From: Agrypnia vestita
Lineage: Eukaryota > Arthropoda > Insecta > Trichoptera > Phryganeidae
Assembly: GCA_016648135.1 (NCBI GenBank)
Contig: JADDOH010010844.1
Coordinates: forward strand, 21,523 to 85,522
Length of the DNA: 64,000 bases
Direction of reading: 5' to 3'
The notes under the pieces were generated by a model that ran no database searches, was not told where the DNA came from, and saw nothing but the letters and a program-made list of their open reading frames with translations. Below, piece after piece: positions 10,940 to 21,123 of this stretch; position 1 is the first letter of the stretch, and every line of letters starts with the position of its first letter. The position numbers and the translations under genes were made by a program.

Positions 10940-12960
10940 AGTGCCTACCAACGTACACATACGAATAAAATAAACAGAGATACATCTGTAAATTAAGTAA
11001 AACAAAATACGTCTGAAAATATACACGTATATTCAAAGAAAAAATAAAAAATTAACTACCGTCTCTAAGTGAAAACTATTTTTCAAAATGAATACTTGAG
11101 TCTTGTATGCCAAAAAGTATTACGTATTACTACAATAATTATTATTCTAGAAAAAAAAAATTGGAAATTTTTCAAAGAATGTACATTTTTCAAATTTAAA
11201 ATTTTCATGCACTACCTACTAGGGATGGGTCGTCGACGTATTTACCGTCGACGAAACGAGACCGTCCACGTCCATCCATCGACGAGACGATCAACTAGTT
11301 GAATTTGTCAACTAGTTGACGCGTCAACTTCGTTACGCGGACGTCGCGGACGTTTATCTAAACATCGGGACGATAGTCAACTGTCTACGGTTTGACGCGA
11401 CGCTGCTCGACGGCACAACCGTTGGTTATTTTTATTACGTTAATTTTTAAAATTTAAAGAAGTTCGAAGGAATATAGTTTCGGGGAAAGTAAAACCGCTA
11501 CTTGTGCTTATATGTAAAAAGAAATATTTTATTATTTATTTGTTTACGCACATTATAGGCTTTTACATATTGTTTTATATACTTCTTTCTATATATAATA
11601 AAGAAAGAAGTAGGTATACACAACAATATCAGGTGTAAGCAGTAAAATATAAATATAAACTACATATATAAGCAGTGAAAGTATCGGGTATAAGCATTAA
11701 AATATGAGTATAAAAATTAAAAATATAAAGTACAAAGCAATGTGTGTATAAAAAAATATATTAGATACACATTATTACAGTGTTAGTATTATTGTGTACA
11801 GGGTTATTTGGAAAACAATAATAACTTAGCAGGACTATATTCCTGCCTTGATTATGAGTATTATTTTTTGTAAAACGTTGGACTATCACTACACTAACTC
11901 AAATCGATTACGAAAAATTCATTCGTTCCAATACAAGTTAAATAAAATGATAAAAACCTTTACATTTATTTATTATCTATAAATTTATAAATAAATACAT
12001 AATTTAAAAATACTTTACATTTGAGATGTTATCTAGAAATTTATTGAAGAATACATCTTTCAAAGTCAGACTTTCACTTTGTGGTGACATTATTAATAAA
12101 TAAATATATCTGTATTATTTGTCAACTTTAGTTTAAGGCTCAATTTGAGAAAAGGAACATTGTTCCCGAAACATGTAAAAAACCAAAAAAAGTGTTGTAA
12201 ACAAAATTATAATAGATTTATTTTTTTATCTATAAAGTTGAAAATAGGGAATTTATAATAAAAATTAATTAAACCTAAATTCAAGATTATATTACATATA
12301 AAATAATTAATGTTGGACTCCTGAATAAGGACCATAGTTAGGTATAGAAATTTTTATTCCCTACAAGTTTGTTTATCATTTATATGCTAAAGTTGAAAAG
12401 TAAGGAAATAACACAATAATTAAATTTTAGCATCCCTTTTCAGGTAAATATATAAGAAGTCGAGATCGATCGAATAAAATATTGATTTTAGAAAAATATC
12501 TAGCCGGCCTATTAATTAATAATAGTTCAATAAAAAATAAAATAATTAAACAGAATTGTTTTATTTTATACGGCGTAAAATTGGGAATTCACCGAATCGT
12601 CGCACGTGACATCACAAAAAATCAAGTAAAAAAATAATAGATAATAGCTTATTAAGCCTATCTCGCGCTACGTATGTATTCAAATTTCAAATCTCTAGTC
12701 ATAGTTCGTGTACACAGATCTGCACTCTATGGTAGTGTACTTTAGATTTGAAATGAAATTACCCGTCTAGCCGTCTATGGTCCGGTTGTTTCAAGTTCGA
12801 TCAAAGTATAGTCCGTCTAACTTATCTGAAGAATGGCCAAATTTGGAACTAACGACGCCATATTGGATTATCTACAGCTGACAGACCTTTGACAGACTTT
12901 GTTTACAGAAAGGTTCACGACTGTTTCGATAGTTTTTTAAGAAAATTTTAGATTGTCACC

Positions 12961-13292
12961 ATGCCAAAAACCATTAAAAGCGGTGTTCGGGAAATAATCT
13001 TGAAAATGCACACGTTTTTTGAAGAGGAACAACGTCTAAAAGCCTCAATTATACCGTTTGATTTTGTTCATAGACTTATTGCCGCCACTTCAGGTTAGTG
13101 CTGCCATGCAGTTATAATGATTTTCCCATACTTAGTTTTTTATTTTACTATTATACAATTTATTCTAAATCGGCAATTTACAAAATAGTTAAAGAAGGTA
13201 AAGTGGCCGTGGAAATGGGCATTAAAATATCTACACCCGGAAAAAAAAGAACAAGGAGAAGTGGAAAAATTGAATTAGAAGCCGTAAGATGA
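12961..13292 (+). pseudogene. Transposase N-terminal (HTH) fragment, copy 1
   Basis: The first frame (12961-13098, 45 codons) starts MPKTIKSGVREIILKMHTFF and includes IPFDFVHRLIAATSG. After about 60 bp that look like a short intron (GTTAGT donor, no good AG acceptor), a second frame gives SAIYKIVKEGKVAVE and STPGKKRTRRSGKIELEA. This pattern, with its ATG-x-S-x-x-T-type helix-turn-helix and PGKKR block, is the DNA-binding head of an insect Tc1/IS630-superfamily transposase. Nothing catalytic follows. Alternatively it is a stand-alone DNA-binding protein or decoy. Confidence 0.5.
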
Positions 13293-13437
13293 GAAAAGTT
13301 TTAGAACATATTTTATTCGATAATTTTTTTACATAGAATTTTTTTATATATACTTTTTATTACATAATTCATTAACGAGTTCATTTGTATGAACATCTTT
13401 TTTCAAAAATAAACTTTTTTATTTATGCACATTAAAG

Positions 13438-13580
13438 ACTGGTTGCATCAACTTACTTTATAGCAATAGTTCATTTAAAGCATAGATTTTTACGAGAGCG
13501 AGTTGTTTGATCGGTGGAAAATGCAAAATGTCTATGCTTTGAACGAAAGATTACTATAAACCAAGTTGATACAACGGCCC
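13438..13580. mobile_element. MITE nested in Tc1-like copy 1 (GGTTGCATCAACTT)
   Basis: Inverted ends (GGTTGCATCAACTTACTTTA against CCAAGTTGATACAACGGCCC), with the internal GCATAGATTTTTAC motif shared with the 10422 family. Followed by TAA. Confidence 0.6.
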
Positions 13581-13639
13581 TAAACCAATTGATATCCTTA
13601 GGTGTTACTGAGTTAAACATGGTGGTCATGAGAATAAAA

Positions 13640-13809
13640 CCGGCGCCACACTGCGCGGATTCTTCTGTCGTGGAACATCGCTATATTTCTTTCCATACAA
13701 TATGCGCTTAATAAACACACTACGCGGATGATCGGTCGATCTATTTGCTTTGCCGATTTGGCGCAACGGAAAAAACGCGGCGAAAGATCTGCGTAATGTG
13801 GCGCCGGCC
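13640..13809. mobile_element. MITE nested in Tc1-like copy 1 (GGCGCCACACTGCGCGG family)
   Basis: A 170-bp copy of the 5478 family with CGGCGCCACACTGCGCGGAT at one end and ATGTGGCGCCGGCC at the other. The TTA flank is intact only on the right. Confidence 0.65.
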
Positions 13810-14342
13810 TTAAAGAATTATTATTGTTTGTTTTTTTTCTTGAAAATTGTATTTTTCTTTGATTTTGAAAAAACGACATTTTGTGACGTTGTGTATTTTA
13901 CGAATGTATATTTTGATAAATTTATTTGTACGTTAGTTTACATTTTTTGTTTTTTATCGTGTCATATACTGCTTAATAACTTGTTTAAGAAAAAGCGAAT
14001 TTGCATAAAATTCCCTACAAATTAGATAATTTTTAGACTATGGGCAGTACCACAACGATTGGGACGCCCTCCTTTATTCTCCAGATAAGTTGGACGGACA
14101 TTAAGCCGTCGACCAAAGCATAGATTTTTACTAAAACGGATCGTCTGATTGGTGGAGAACGTAAAAATCTATGCTTTAAAAAAACGCTTATAGTCCGTCT
14201 AACTTATCTGAAGAATGGCCAAATTTGGAACTAACGACGCCATATTGGATTATCTACAGCTGACGGACCTTTGACAGACTTTGTTTACAGAGAGGTTCAC
14301 GACTGTTTCGATAGTTTTTTAAGAACATTTTAGATTGTCACC

Positions 14343-14480
14343 ATGCCAAAAACCATTAAAAGCGGTGTTCGGGAAATAATCTTCAAAATGCACACGTTTT
14401 TTGAAGAGGAACAACGTCTAAAAGCCCCAATTATACCGTTTGATTTTGTTCATAGACTTATTGCCGCCACTTTAGGTTAA
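14343..14480 (+). pseudogene. Transposase N-terminal fragment, copy 2
   Basis: 45 codons, nearly identical to the first frame of copy 1 (KAPIIPFDFVHRL here, KASIIPFDFVHRL there), ending AATLG and a stop. Its downstream second part (14550-14650) has lost single bases and is out of frame. Confidence 0.5.
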
Positions 14481-14816
14481 TGCTGCCATGCAATTATAAT
14501 GATTTTCCCATACTTAGTTTTTTATTTACTATTATACAATTTCTGAATCGGCAATTTACAAAATAGTTAAAGAAGGTAAAGTGGCCGTGGAAATGGGCAT
14601 TAAAATGTCTACACCCGGAAAAAAAGAACAAGGATAAGTGGAAAAATTGAATTAGAAGCCGTAAGATGAGAAAAGTTTTAGAACATATTTTATTCGATAA
14701 TTTTTTACATAGAATTTTTATTATTTATACTTTTTATTACAAAATACATTAACGAGTTCATTTGTATAAACATCTTTTTTCAAAAATAAACTTTTTTATT
14801 TATGCACATTAAAGAC

Positions 14817-14953
14817 TGGTTGCATCAACTTACTTTATAGCAATAGTTCATATAAAGCATAGATTTTTACGAGAGCAAGTTGATCGGTGGAAAATGCAAA
14901 ATATCTATGCTTTGAACGAAAGATTACTATAAACCAAGTTGATACAACGGCCC
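14817..14953. mobile_element. MITE nested in Tc1-like copy 2 (GGTTGCATCAACTT)
   Basis: Counterpart of the 13438 MITE at the same place in the second copy. Confidence 0.6.
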
Positions 14954-15031
14954 TAAACCGATTGATATCCTTAGGTGTTACTGAGTTAAACATGGTGGTC
15001 ATGATCATTAGGTATGAGACACCGAATAAAA

Positions 15032-15214
15032 CCGGCGCCACACTGCGCGGATCTTCCGCCGCGTCTCTTCTGTCGTGGAACATCGCTACATTTCTTTCCA
15101 TACAATATGCGCTTATTAAACACACTACGCGGATGATCGGTCGATCTATTTGCTTTGCCGATTTGGCGCAACGGAAAAAACGCGGCGGAAGATCTGCGTA
15201 ATGTGGCGCCAGCC
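15032..15214. mobile_element. MITE nested in Tc1-like copy 2 (GGCGCCACACTGCGCGG family)
   Basis: Counterpart of the 13640 MITE in the second copy, slightly longer (CTTCCGCCGCGTCT is kept). Confidence 0.65.
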
Positions 15215-15782
15215 TAAAAGAATTATTATTGTTTGTTTTTTTTTTTCTGAAAATGGTTTTTTACTTTGATTTTGAAAAAACGCCATTTTGTGACGTTGTG
15301 TATTTTACGAATGTATATTTTGATAAATTTATTTGTACGTTAGTTTACATTTTTTGTTTTTTATCGTGTCGTATACTGCTTAATAACTTGTTTAAGAAAA
15401 AACGAATTTGTATAAAATTCCCTACAAATTAGATAATTTTTACACTATGGGCAATACCACAACGATTGGGACGCCCTCCTTTATTCTCCAGATAAGTTGG
15501 ACGGACTATACTTTAATCCAACTTGAAGCAACCGGCCCTATGACGTCTATGGCATCTACAAGTCGACAGCGAGAGATGAGAGAGAAATAAACGGAGAAGT
15601 TTTGTCTTGCTCTCGCTCGTTGCTTTGTATTGCGTTAATCTCGAATCGTCCACCGACCACGGCGTCCGCTGTCCACCGTCTACGAATTCAACTAGTCCAT
15701 GCGATAAACGTAAACGGTCGACGCGTCGATGCAACGTCAACGGTTGATTTCAACTAGTCCGTCCATTCAACGCCCATCCCTA

Positions 15783-16539
15783 CTACCTACTACGTAAGTA
15801 CCAACAAAATATATGATTAGAATAAATATGTTTTCTCGAATTTCATTTAGGCACTCCTTATATTTGTATAAAAAAATTATTTTCGTGCAATTAATCTCTC
15901 TTATTAACTGAAAATAATGCAAAACTAAATAAGGAATGTAATTTTAGAACGTGAAGTAAAAATGACATAAAACAGTAGATAATTAAGGAGTTTCAAGTGA
16001 ATGCCTCCAACATTGATAAAGACAAATAATAAAATTAAATAATGTACACACTTTTTCTTATTAATTAACATGAGAGTTCAGATTCAGAATAAACTAATAT
16101 TATGTATTTTATTGATCATTTATATTGCAATATTTTGATAGGATAGGTACCTCGTTGCGCGCTACCCCGATCGGTTATCCTGCGAAATAAACAAAATTTA
16201 GGCAAAAAATAAAACTTTTAAGTATGTAGATTTACCAAAAAATATGATAGACTTCAAAATGAAAAAAAAAAACAATCCAAAATCTGTGCACCTACCTAAA
16301 AATCAATAGATGATCTCCCGGGATGAAAATAATTTTGAATCAACGATAATAATCATAGTAAATATAGATTAATCCATCTATGTTTTCCTTATCAAATTAC
16401 ATATTTGACTTATGTACAATGTACACATTGTTCAATGGGATACTTTAGGTTCAAATTTATAATTAAATAAACCTAGTTAGTGACTGCCCCAAAAATATTT
16501 TAGAATTCATAAAGTTGCTGTAAAATACTTTGATATATA
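15783..16539. other. Intergenic stretch
   Basis: AT-rich, no gene or repeat recognised between the hAT duplication and mariner A. Confidence 0.5.
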
Positions 16540-17828
16540 TTAGGTCCTTACATATGAAATTGGCGTTTAGTATGGGAGGAACATAAAGCCGATTTTTTTT
16601 TATTATAATATATTTATTTAATCAAAGTATGTACCATTGCTATCTATGCACTTTTGCCATCTCATAGGTAGTTCATCGATCCCTTTACTAAAAAAAACAT
16701 TCGGACGGGAATCAATAAAATCTTTGAAGGCGGTTTGGACTGCCCCATCGGAGTTGAATTTTTTCCTTTGCAAGAAGTTATCCAAATATCGAAAAAAAAT
16801 GGTAATCTATTGGGGCAAGGTCCGGAGAGTACGGTAGATGTCTTAGACATTCCAATTGAAGCTCCTCTAATTTGGTAGCCGTCTGTTGTGCAGTGTGTGG
16901 TCTAGCGTTATAATGAAGCAGCAGTGGCCTAGAGCGATTAACCAGCCTCGGTTGTTTAGCAGCTAGCTTTTCCATCATGGTTTGCAGTTGCTGACAATAG
17001 ACATCTGCCGTAATCGTCTGGCCAGATTTAAGAAAGCTGTAGTGAACGACACCAGCACTAGTCCACCAAACGCTACAAGTAACTTTTTTGGAGTCAATTT
17101 TCGCTTGGGGCATGGTTTGGCTGGTTCGGCAGGGTTCAGCCATTGCGATGAGCGCTTCCGATTATCGTACAGGATCCACTTTTCATCACAGGTAATGATT
17201 CGATTTAAAATCCCTTCATTATTGTGCCGGTTGAGTAATGCAACGCAGCAGTCAACGCGCGTTTGTTGATTGCTTCACTCAATTCGTGAGGTACCCACCT
17301 TTCAAGCTTTTTCACCTTACCAATTTGCTTCAAGTGGATTAAACAGTTTTATCACTAACACCGCAGCCTGCAGCTAACTCGGATGTGGTTTGCGATGGAT
17401 CCGCTTCCACAATAGCCTTCAATTCTTCATTATCAACTTTGGTCTCCGGCCGTCCACGGGGCTTGTTCTGCAGGTCGAAATTTCCAGAACGAAAACGTTG
17501 GAACCAAAAAGGCACTGTGTTTTCTTTTGCGGCACCGTCGCCATACACATCATTAATCCTTCCAGTCGTTTCTGCAGCACTGGTACCACGGTGGAACTCG
17601 TACTCGTAAATAACGCGATATTTCAAGTTTTTCATTTTGTAAACTGAGTGACGCAAAGAAAAAAACAATTGAGGAAAAAACAAATGAATTATAATTTTCA
17701 AAACACAAATACATGAGTAAATATCTGTATAAATTTGGATTTGGATTGGAATTCTTAACCAAAGAGAAGATATTTGAGATCAAATTTGCCAGTACGGCAA
17801 AACGCCAATTTCATATGTAAGGACCTAA
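16540..17828 (-). mobile_element. Mariner (cecropia-type), copy A
   Basis: 1289 bp. Perfectly matching inverted ends of about 28 bp start TTAGGTCCTTACATATGAAA, and TA flanks each side. Two sister copies (41542, 55673) share the same ends. Confidence 0.9.
16618..17635 (-). pseudogene. Mariner transposase, copy A, catalytically dead
   Basis: DD34D mariner transposase, closest in pattern to Hsmar1/SETMAR (cecropia subfamily): KNLKYRVIYEYEFHRGTSAA head, then RFRSGNFDLQNKPRGRPET and WVPHELSE. The second catalytic Asp is replaced: LLLHYNARPH instead of LLLHDNARPH. It also has at least two frameshifts (a deleted A near 17270 shared with copy B, another near 17340 only here). The YSPDLAP block with the third Asp is present. 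Confidence 0.9.
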
Positions 17829-17912
17829 TATTTACGCTTGATGTGATTCTGATATGGTGATGATGTGATATGATCCTGATACGTCATAATCATATATAAA
17901 TATGATGATGAC

Positions 17913-18675
17913 TAGTGATACAACGAGTACGAAAACGAATATTCGTGTTCGCCGAATATCATCACGAATATCATTACGAATATTAAAAACAAACTATTCA
18001 TAACTGAACGCAACGCAAATTACAGTTTGACTGTACACCCTGTATATCCGAACATCTTCTTCCGAACACACCGGGAATTCCACTTACATTGAATTAATGG
18101 ATTTGTTGAGTTCTCAAATTATTCTTTCTATGTAACTCAAGCTGTCAATTGTTACTTGTTTCTTGTTTCACAGCATGACATGAGTTCTTTCATCTAGTTT
18201 TTTTGGGATTTTAAAAGTTTAGGTGGTCATTCCATGTAGTTTTTGTTTTGTAATACGTATTGTTCATTCCATTTTATTTCCGTTGTGTGTAAAGTGTTAA
18301 CTCTTATAAAATAATTTGAAAATAAATTTAATAACGTGACCTCGCGTAAGCGTGAAAAAAGTGATATTTGGAAACATTTCGATAAGAAATCTGATAAGTT
18401 AAATTTAAATAGGTATAACTTTATTCGATTGTTTTTGTTATAAAGAATAAAGATATAGGTTTGCGTACATTACTTGTTAGTGAACTCGTCCCAAAACAAA
18501 GTTGGGCCGTTGAGACGAGTTTATTTTGTTTTGTTCGGGGACTCCATTATTTATTACCTTGTTGAATTATTCGTATTCGTATTCGCCGAATAGTAGGTTT
18601 GATATTCGTATTCGCCGAATAGTAAGTTTAATATTCGTATTCGTATTCATGAAAGTAGTATTCGTTGCATCACTA
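17913..18675. mobile_element. Non-autonomous hAT element (TAGTGATACAACGA ends)
   Basis: 763 bp. Ends TAGTGATACAACGAGTAC and GTATTCGTTGCATCACTA, with flanks ATGATGAC and ATGATGAT (8 bp, one mismatch). Both ends are rich in ATTCGTATTCGCCGAATA subterminal repeats. No transposase is seen. Confidence 0.75.
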
Positions 18676-19029
18676 ATGATGATATGATACATGATGATGT
18701 GTTGTAAAAAATTAACATTTGTGATAATTTTGCAATAAGATCATTATTTCTTCAAAACAATTAGATCCATATTTTAAATTTTAGTACTTGGTATATTTTA
18801 ATAATTATGTACCTATAAAAATAATAATTATTATTATACAATTTTAGGAATGGTCAAAATACAAAGGCAGTAATGAAAATTTCTAATCTAATAATAGGTA
18901 ATAATAATGAACTATCTAATCAAGCATTTATTTTGAAGACTTGTAATCTATTGTAAAGTAAGAAAATAGATTATACGATCTTCGAAAATAAAGTCTTTCG
19001 CAATTACTCTAACTGAATAGCAGAAGAGG

Positions 19030-19233
19030 TTAATGAACTTTGTAACGAACAGAATAAATGACGGCCCTGAAAAGGGCCCCTTCAAGGATGATGGCGAACG
19101 CGAGCTCCATGGCTCGCTGCGGTCGCCGCTCAAGCTCATCATAAGCGCGGGTGACCGGGCAGAACGCCGGTGCGTCATCACCACCCTGAGGCCCGTAGAG
19201 ACGGTGATAGCCTTGATAAATTTGTAAACAAAT
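19030..19233 (-). CDS. Unassigned GC-rich coding-like segment
   Basis: A ~170-bp block of high GC in an AT-rich setting. One minus-strand frame is open for 67 codons to a TAA. It includes YGPQGGDDAPAFCPV and ELERRPQRAMELAFAIILEG, then ends FRAVIYSVRYKVH, a composition that looks like protein. CTACGGGCCTCAG inside it could be a splice acceptor. The opposite strand is also open (KLIISAGDRAERRC), so the true strand is uncertain. I do not recognise the family. It may be an exon end, a retroelement piece or chance. Confidence 0.25.
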   Translation of the reverse strand: MCLQIYQGYHRLYGPQGGDDAPAFCPVTRAYDELERRPQRAMELAFAIILEGALFRAVIYSVRYKVH

Positions 19234-19511
19234 TTAAATAAATGAGATATGAATAAAATAAAAGGGTTGTGACATGTTTTTTTATTGTATAATATTATTA
19301 AATATTATTGCAAAACCTAAATATTGACATGTATTTATGGATTGTTGTAACATTTTTATTTTAATAAAAGAGAATCGCGCCATTGCAATGGACCGGGGTG
19401 GTGAGTGTGGCTAATTGGATGGCCTAGAGCCAGAAATAGGAAATATTGTTGAATATTTCCGACGGACTCACTCCGAGTGATGGTATACCAGTACCCGGTG
19501 TCAGTCGCTGT

Positions 19512-19550
19512 CCGTCAGGTACTGACAGGTTGACTGTCAGTACCTGACGG
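19512..19550. repeat. Perfect 17-bp stem hairpin
   Basis: CCGTCAGGTACTGACAG and CTGTCAGTACCTGACGG are exact complements around a GTTGA loop. It lies in a GC-richer 400-bp tract (19370-19800) of unknown origin. Confidence 0.8.
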
Positions 19551-20099
19551 TAACCCCGTGGTTTATAAATTTATATTCTTGAAATATAAATCGCCCAAGA
19601 AATCAATGGCTCGTACGTCAATATGCTTTTCGAAGCCCGTATGAGAGCTGACGTCGGTCAGAGAAGTATGTTAATATTTCGATATGTGTGCCCGAGGACA
19701 GAGACTGAGTAGGCGGAGGAAACATCGGGCTGCAGACCGAGTGAATCCGACAGCCGCGAAGCTCCTCGGTCTCGTAAGGTCTCGTGAGTTTTCGCAATAA
19801 AAATGATAACAGAAATGGTATTTTTGCTAAAAAACATATTTTTAATTAAAATCTGACAGAATCTTAACAAAAATGTATTTGAAAAATTTAATACTTGCAG
19901 CCCTGAAAAAGCTCCACTTTTTGAACACCCGCCCTATACAAGCGGCAGCAGCTCGATGTCAATAAGGGTCATTTTCATTCAAAGTTAAAATACGACCGCT
20001 ACAGCAGTCGGATCAATTTGAAACTTTTTGTATTGTATTCTATATAATATCTATCTATACAGGATTTTGCATCAAGACTTATTATTCCACCCCTACAAA

Positions 20100-20795
20100 A
20101 TTTTGATTGTTCAAGAGATGAAACCTCTTGACTATGAAAACCGCATGAATCGCAACCAAGGAATGTTGAACCGAAATGCATGCGAGGTCAACTTTTTCAG
20201 TAGTGATGAGGCCCACTTTCATCTCTGTGGTGCGATGAATAAACAAAATTTTTTTTACTGGGCTGTAAATAACCCAAGGCAACTTCACGAGAGACCTCTT
20301 TACTCCCCAAAAGTGACTGTGTGGTATGTGATTTCCAAATTTGGGATGATTGGGCCGTATTTTTTCGAAGAGAATGGACGAACGTTAATGCTCAACGTTA
20401 TGTTTCCATGTAGGAAAAAAAATTTGAACCTCAATTGGACAAACTAATGAAAAATATAGATCTAGGAGATATCTGGTTTCAACAGGACGAGTTTCAATGA
20501 TAAAACTGTTCCCTGCGACAGATATTCCCTGCGCGCCTCGTCTCTCTGAAGGGTGACGTGGGATGGCACGCGCGCTCACCTGATTTAAACATTTGCGACT
20601 TTTTCCTGTGGGGCTATCTAAAGGAAAAAGTTTTTAAACATCGGCCTCACACCTTGGAAGAACTTAAGGATCAAATTTGGGACGAAATCGCCGCTATGCC
20701 CATCTAGATGTGCCAAAATGCAGCCGAAAACTTCAGAAATCACCTTCATCAATGTATCGCTCCGGGGGCCATCATCTTTCTGATGTCATCTTAAA
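20100..20795 (+). pseudogene. IS630/Tc1-superfamily transposase remnant
   Basis: The plus strand reads FFSSDEAHFHLCGAMNKQNF with the first catalytic Asp, then LYSPKVTVWYVISKFGMIGP. After frameshifts it reads DIWFQQDE (second Asp), RSPDLNICDFFLWGYLKEKV (third catalytic region) and HLHQCIAPGGHHLSDVI. This matches the insect transposases with DUF4817 and DDE_3 domains. The start, the joints and an in-frame TAG near 20705 are broken. I could not find paired terminal repeats. Confidence 0.75.
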
Positions 20796-21087
20796 GACTT
20801 GAAGCGTAAAACGGCATGATGTACCAAATATAAAAAAATTAATCTCATTTCTGTAAGTTGCGCTGTTTTTTTTAATAGCCCTTCAAAACTGCACCGTCTG
20901 CTTTGCCGTATCCTGTATAATTACATGTACTAAAGTAACTACTCGCCCCGACTTTCCTTTTGTAAAGATATGTTTGAAAGGTAATGGCTGTTTATAAATT
21001 ATCTCATCAGCTAAAAAATATAACTGAAAATAACACATTTACGCCATTTTTAAATATGACAACTCTGAACTGATCACAAATAAAAAC

Positions 21088-21123
21088 ATGGCAGAGAAGA
21101 AGAAGGGCAAGAAACGCAAAGAG
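21088..21123 (+). CDS. Sec62: Sec62 exon 1
   Basis: Twelve codons, MAEKKKGKKRKE, then a GTAAAT donor. The basic head is typical of the family. Confidence 0.85.

Larger units (their letters stand above)
12809..14101 (+). mobile_element. Tc1-like non-autonomous element, copy 1
   Basis: 1.29 kb with inverted ends TAGTCCGTCTAACTTATCTG and CAGATAAGTTGGACGGACAT, inserted at TA. It carries the N-terminal coding part of a transposase but no DDE domain, plus two nested MITEs (about 13438-13580 and 13640-13809). Confidence 0.7.
14191..15508 (+). mobile_element. Tc1-like non-autonomous element, copy 2
   Basis: Same orientation, same ends and almost the same interior as copy 1, bordered by TA on both sides, and carrying both nested MITEs at the same internal positions. 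Copy 2 keeps about 20 bp (near 15005-15025) that copy 1 lacks. Confidence 0.7.
12779..15538. mobile_element. Harbinger-like MITE split by two insertions
   Basis: The left arm GGTCCGGTTGTTTCAAG, a middle block (14104-14188) and the right arm CTTGAAGCAACCGGCCC together match the 10422 MITE in reverse orientation. TAT flanks both ends. The gaps between the three blocks are exactly the two Tc1-like copies, each bordered by TA. Confidence 0.7.
11220..15782. mobile_element. Large hAT-type insertion carrying nested elements
   Basis: Ends TAGGGATGGGTCG and CGCCCATCCCTA are inverted and typical of hAT elements. A perfect 8-bp duplication CTACCTAC flanks them (11212-11219, 15783-15790), fitting the hAT nTnnnnAn preference. 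Near both ends are subterminal GTCGACG and CAACTAGTTGA motifs. I see no hAT transposase, so it is non-autonomous. Most of its right part is the nested Harbinger MITE and two Tc1-like elements. Confidence 0.8.
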
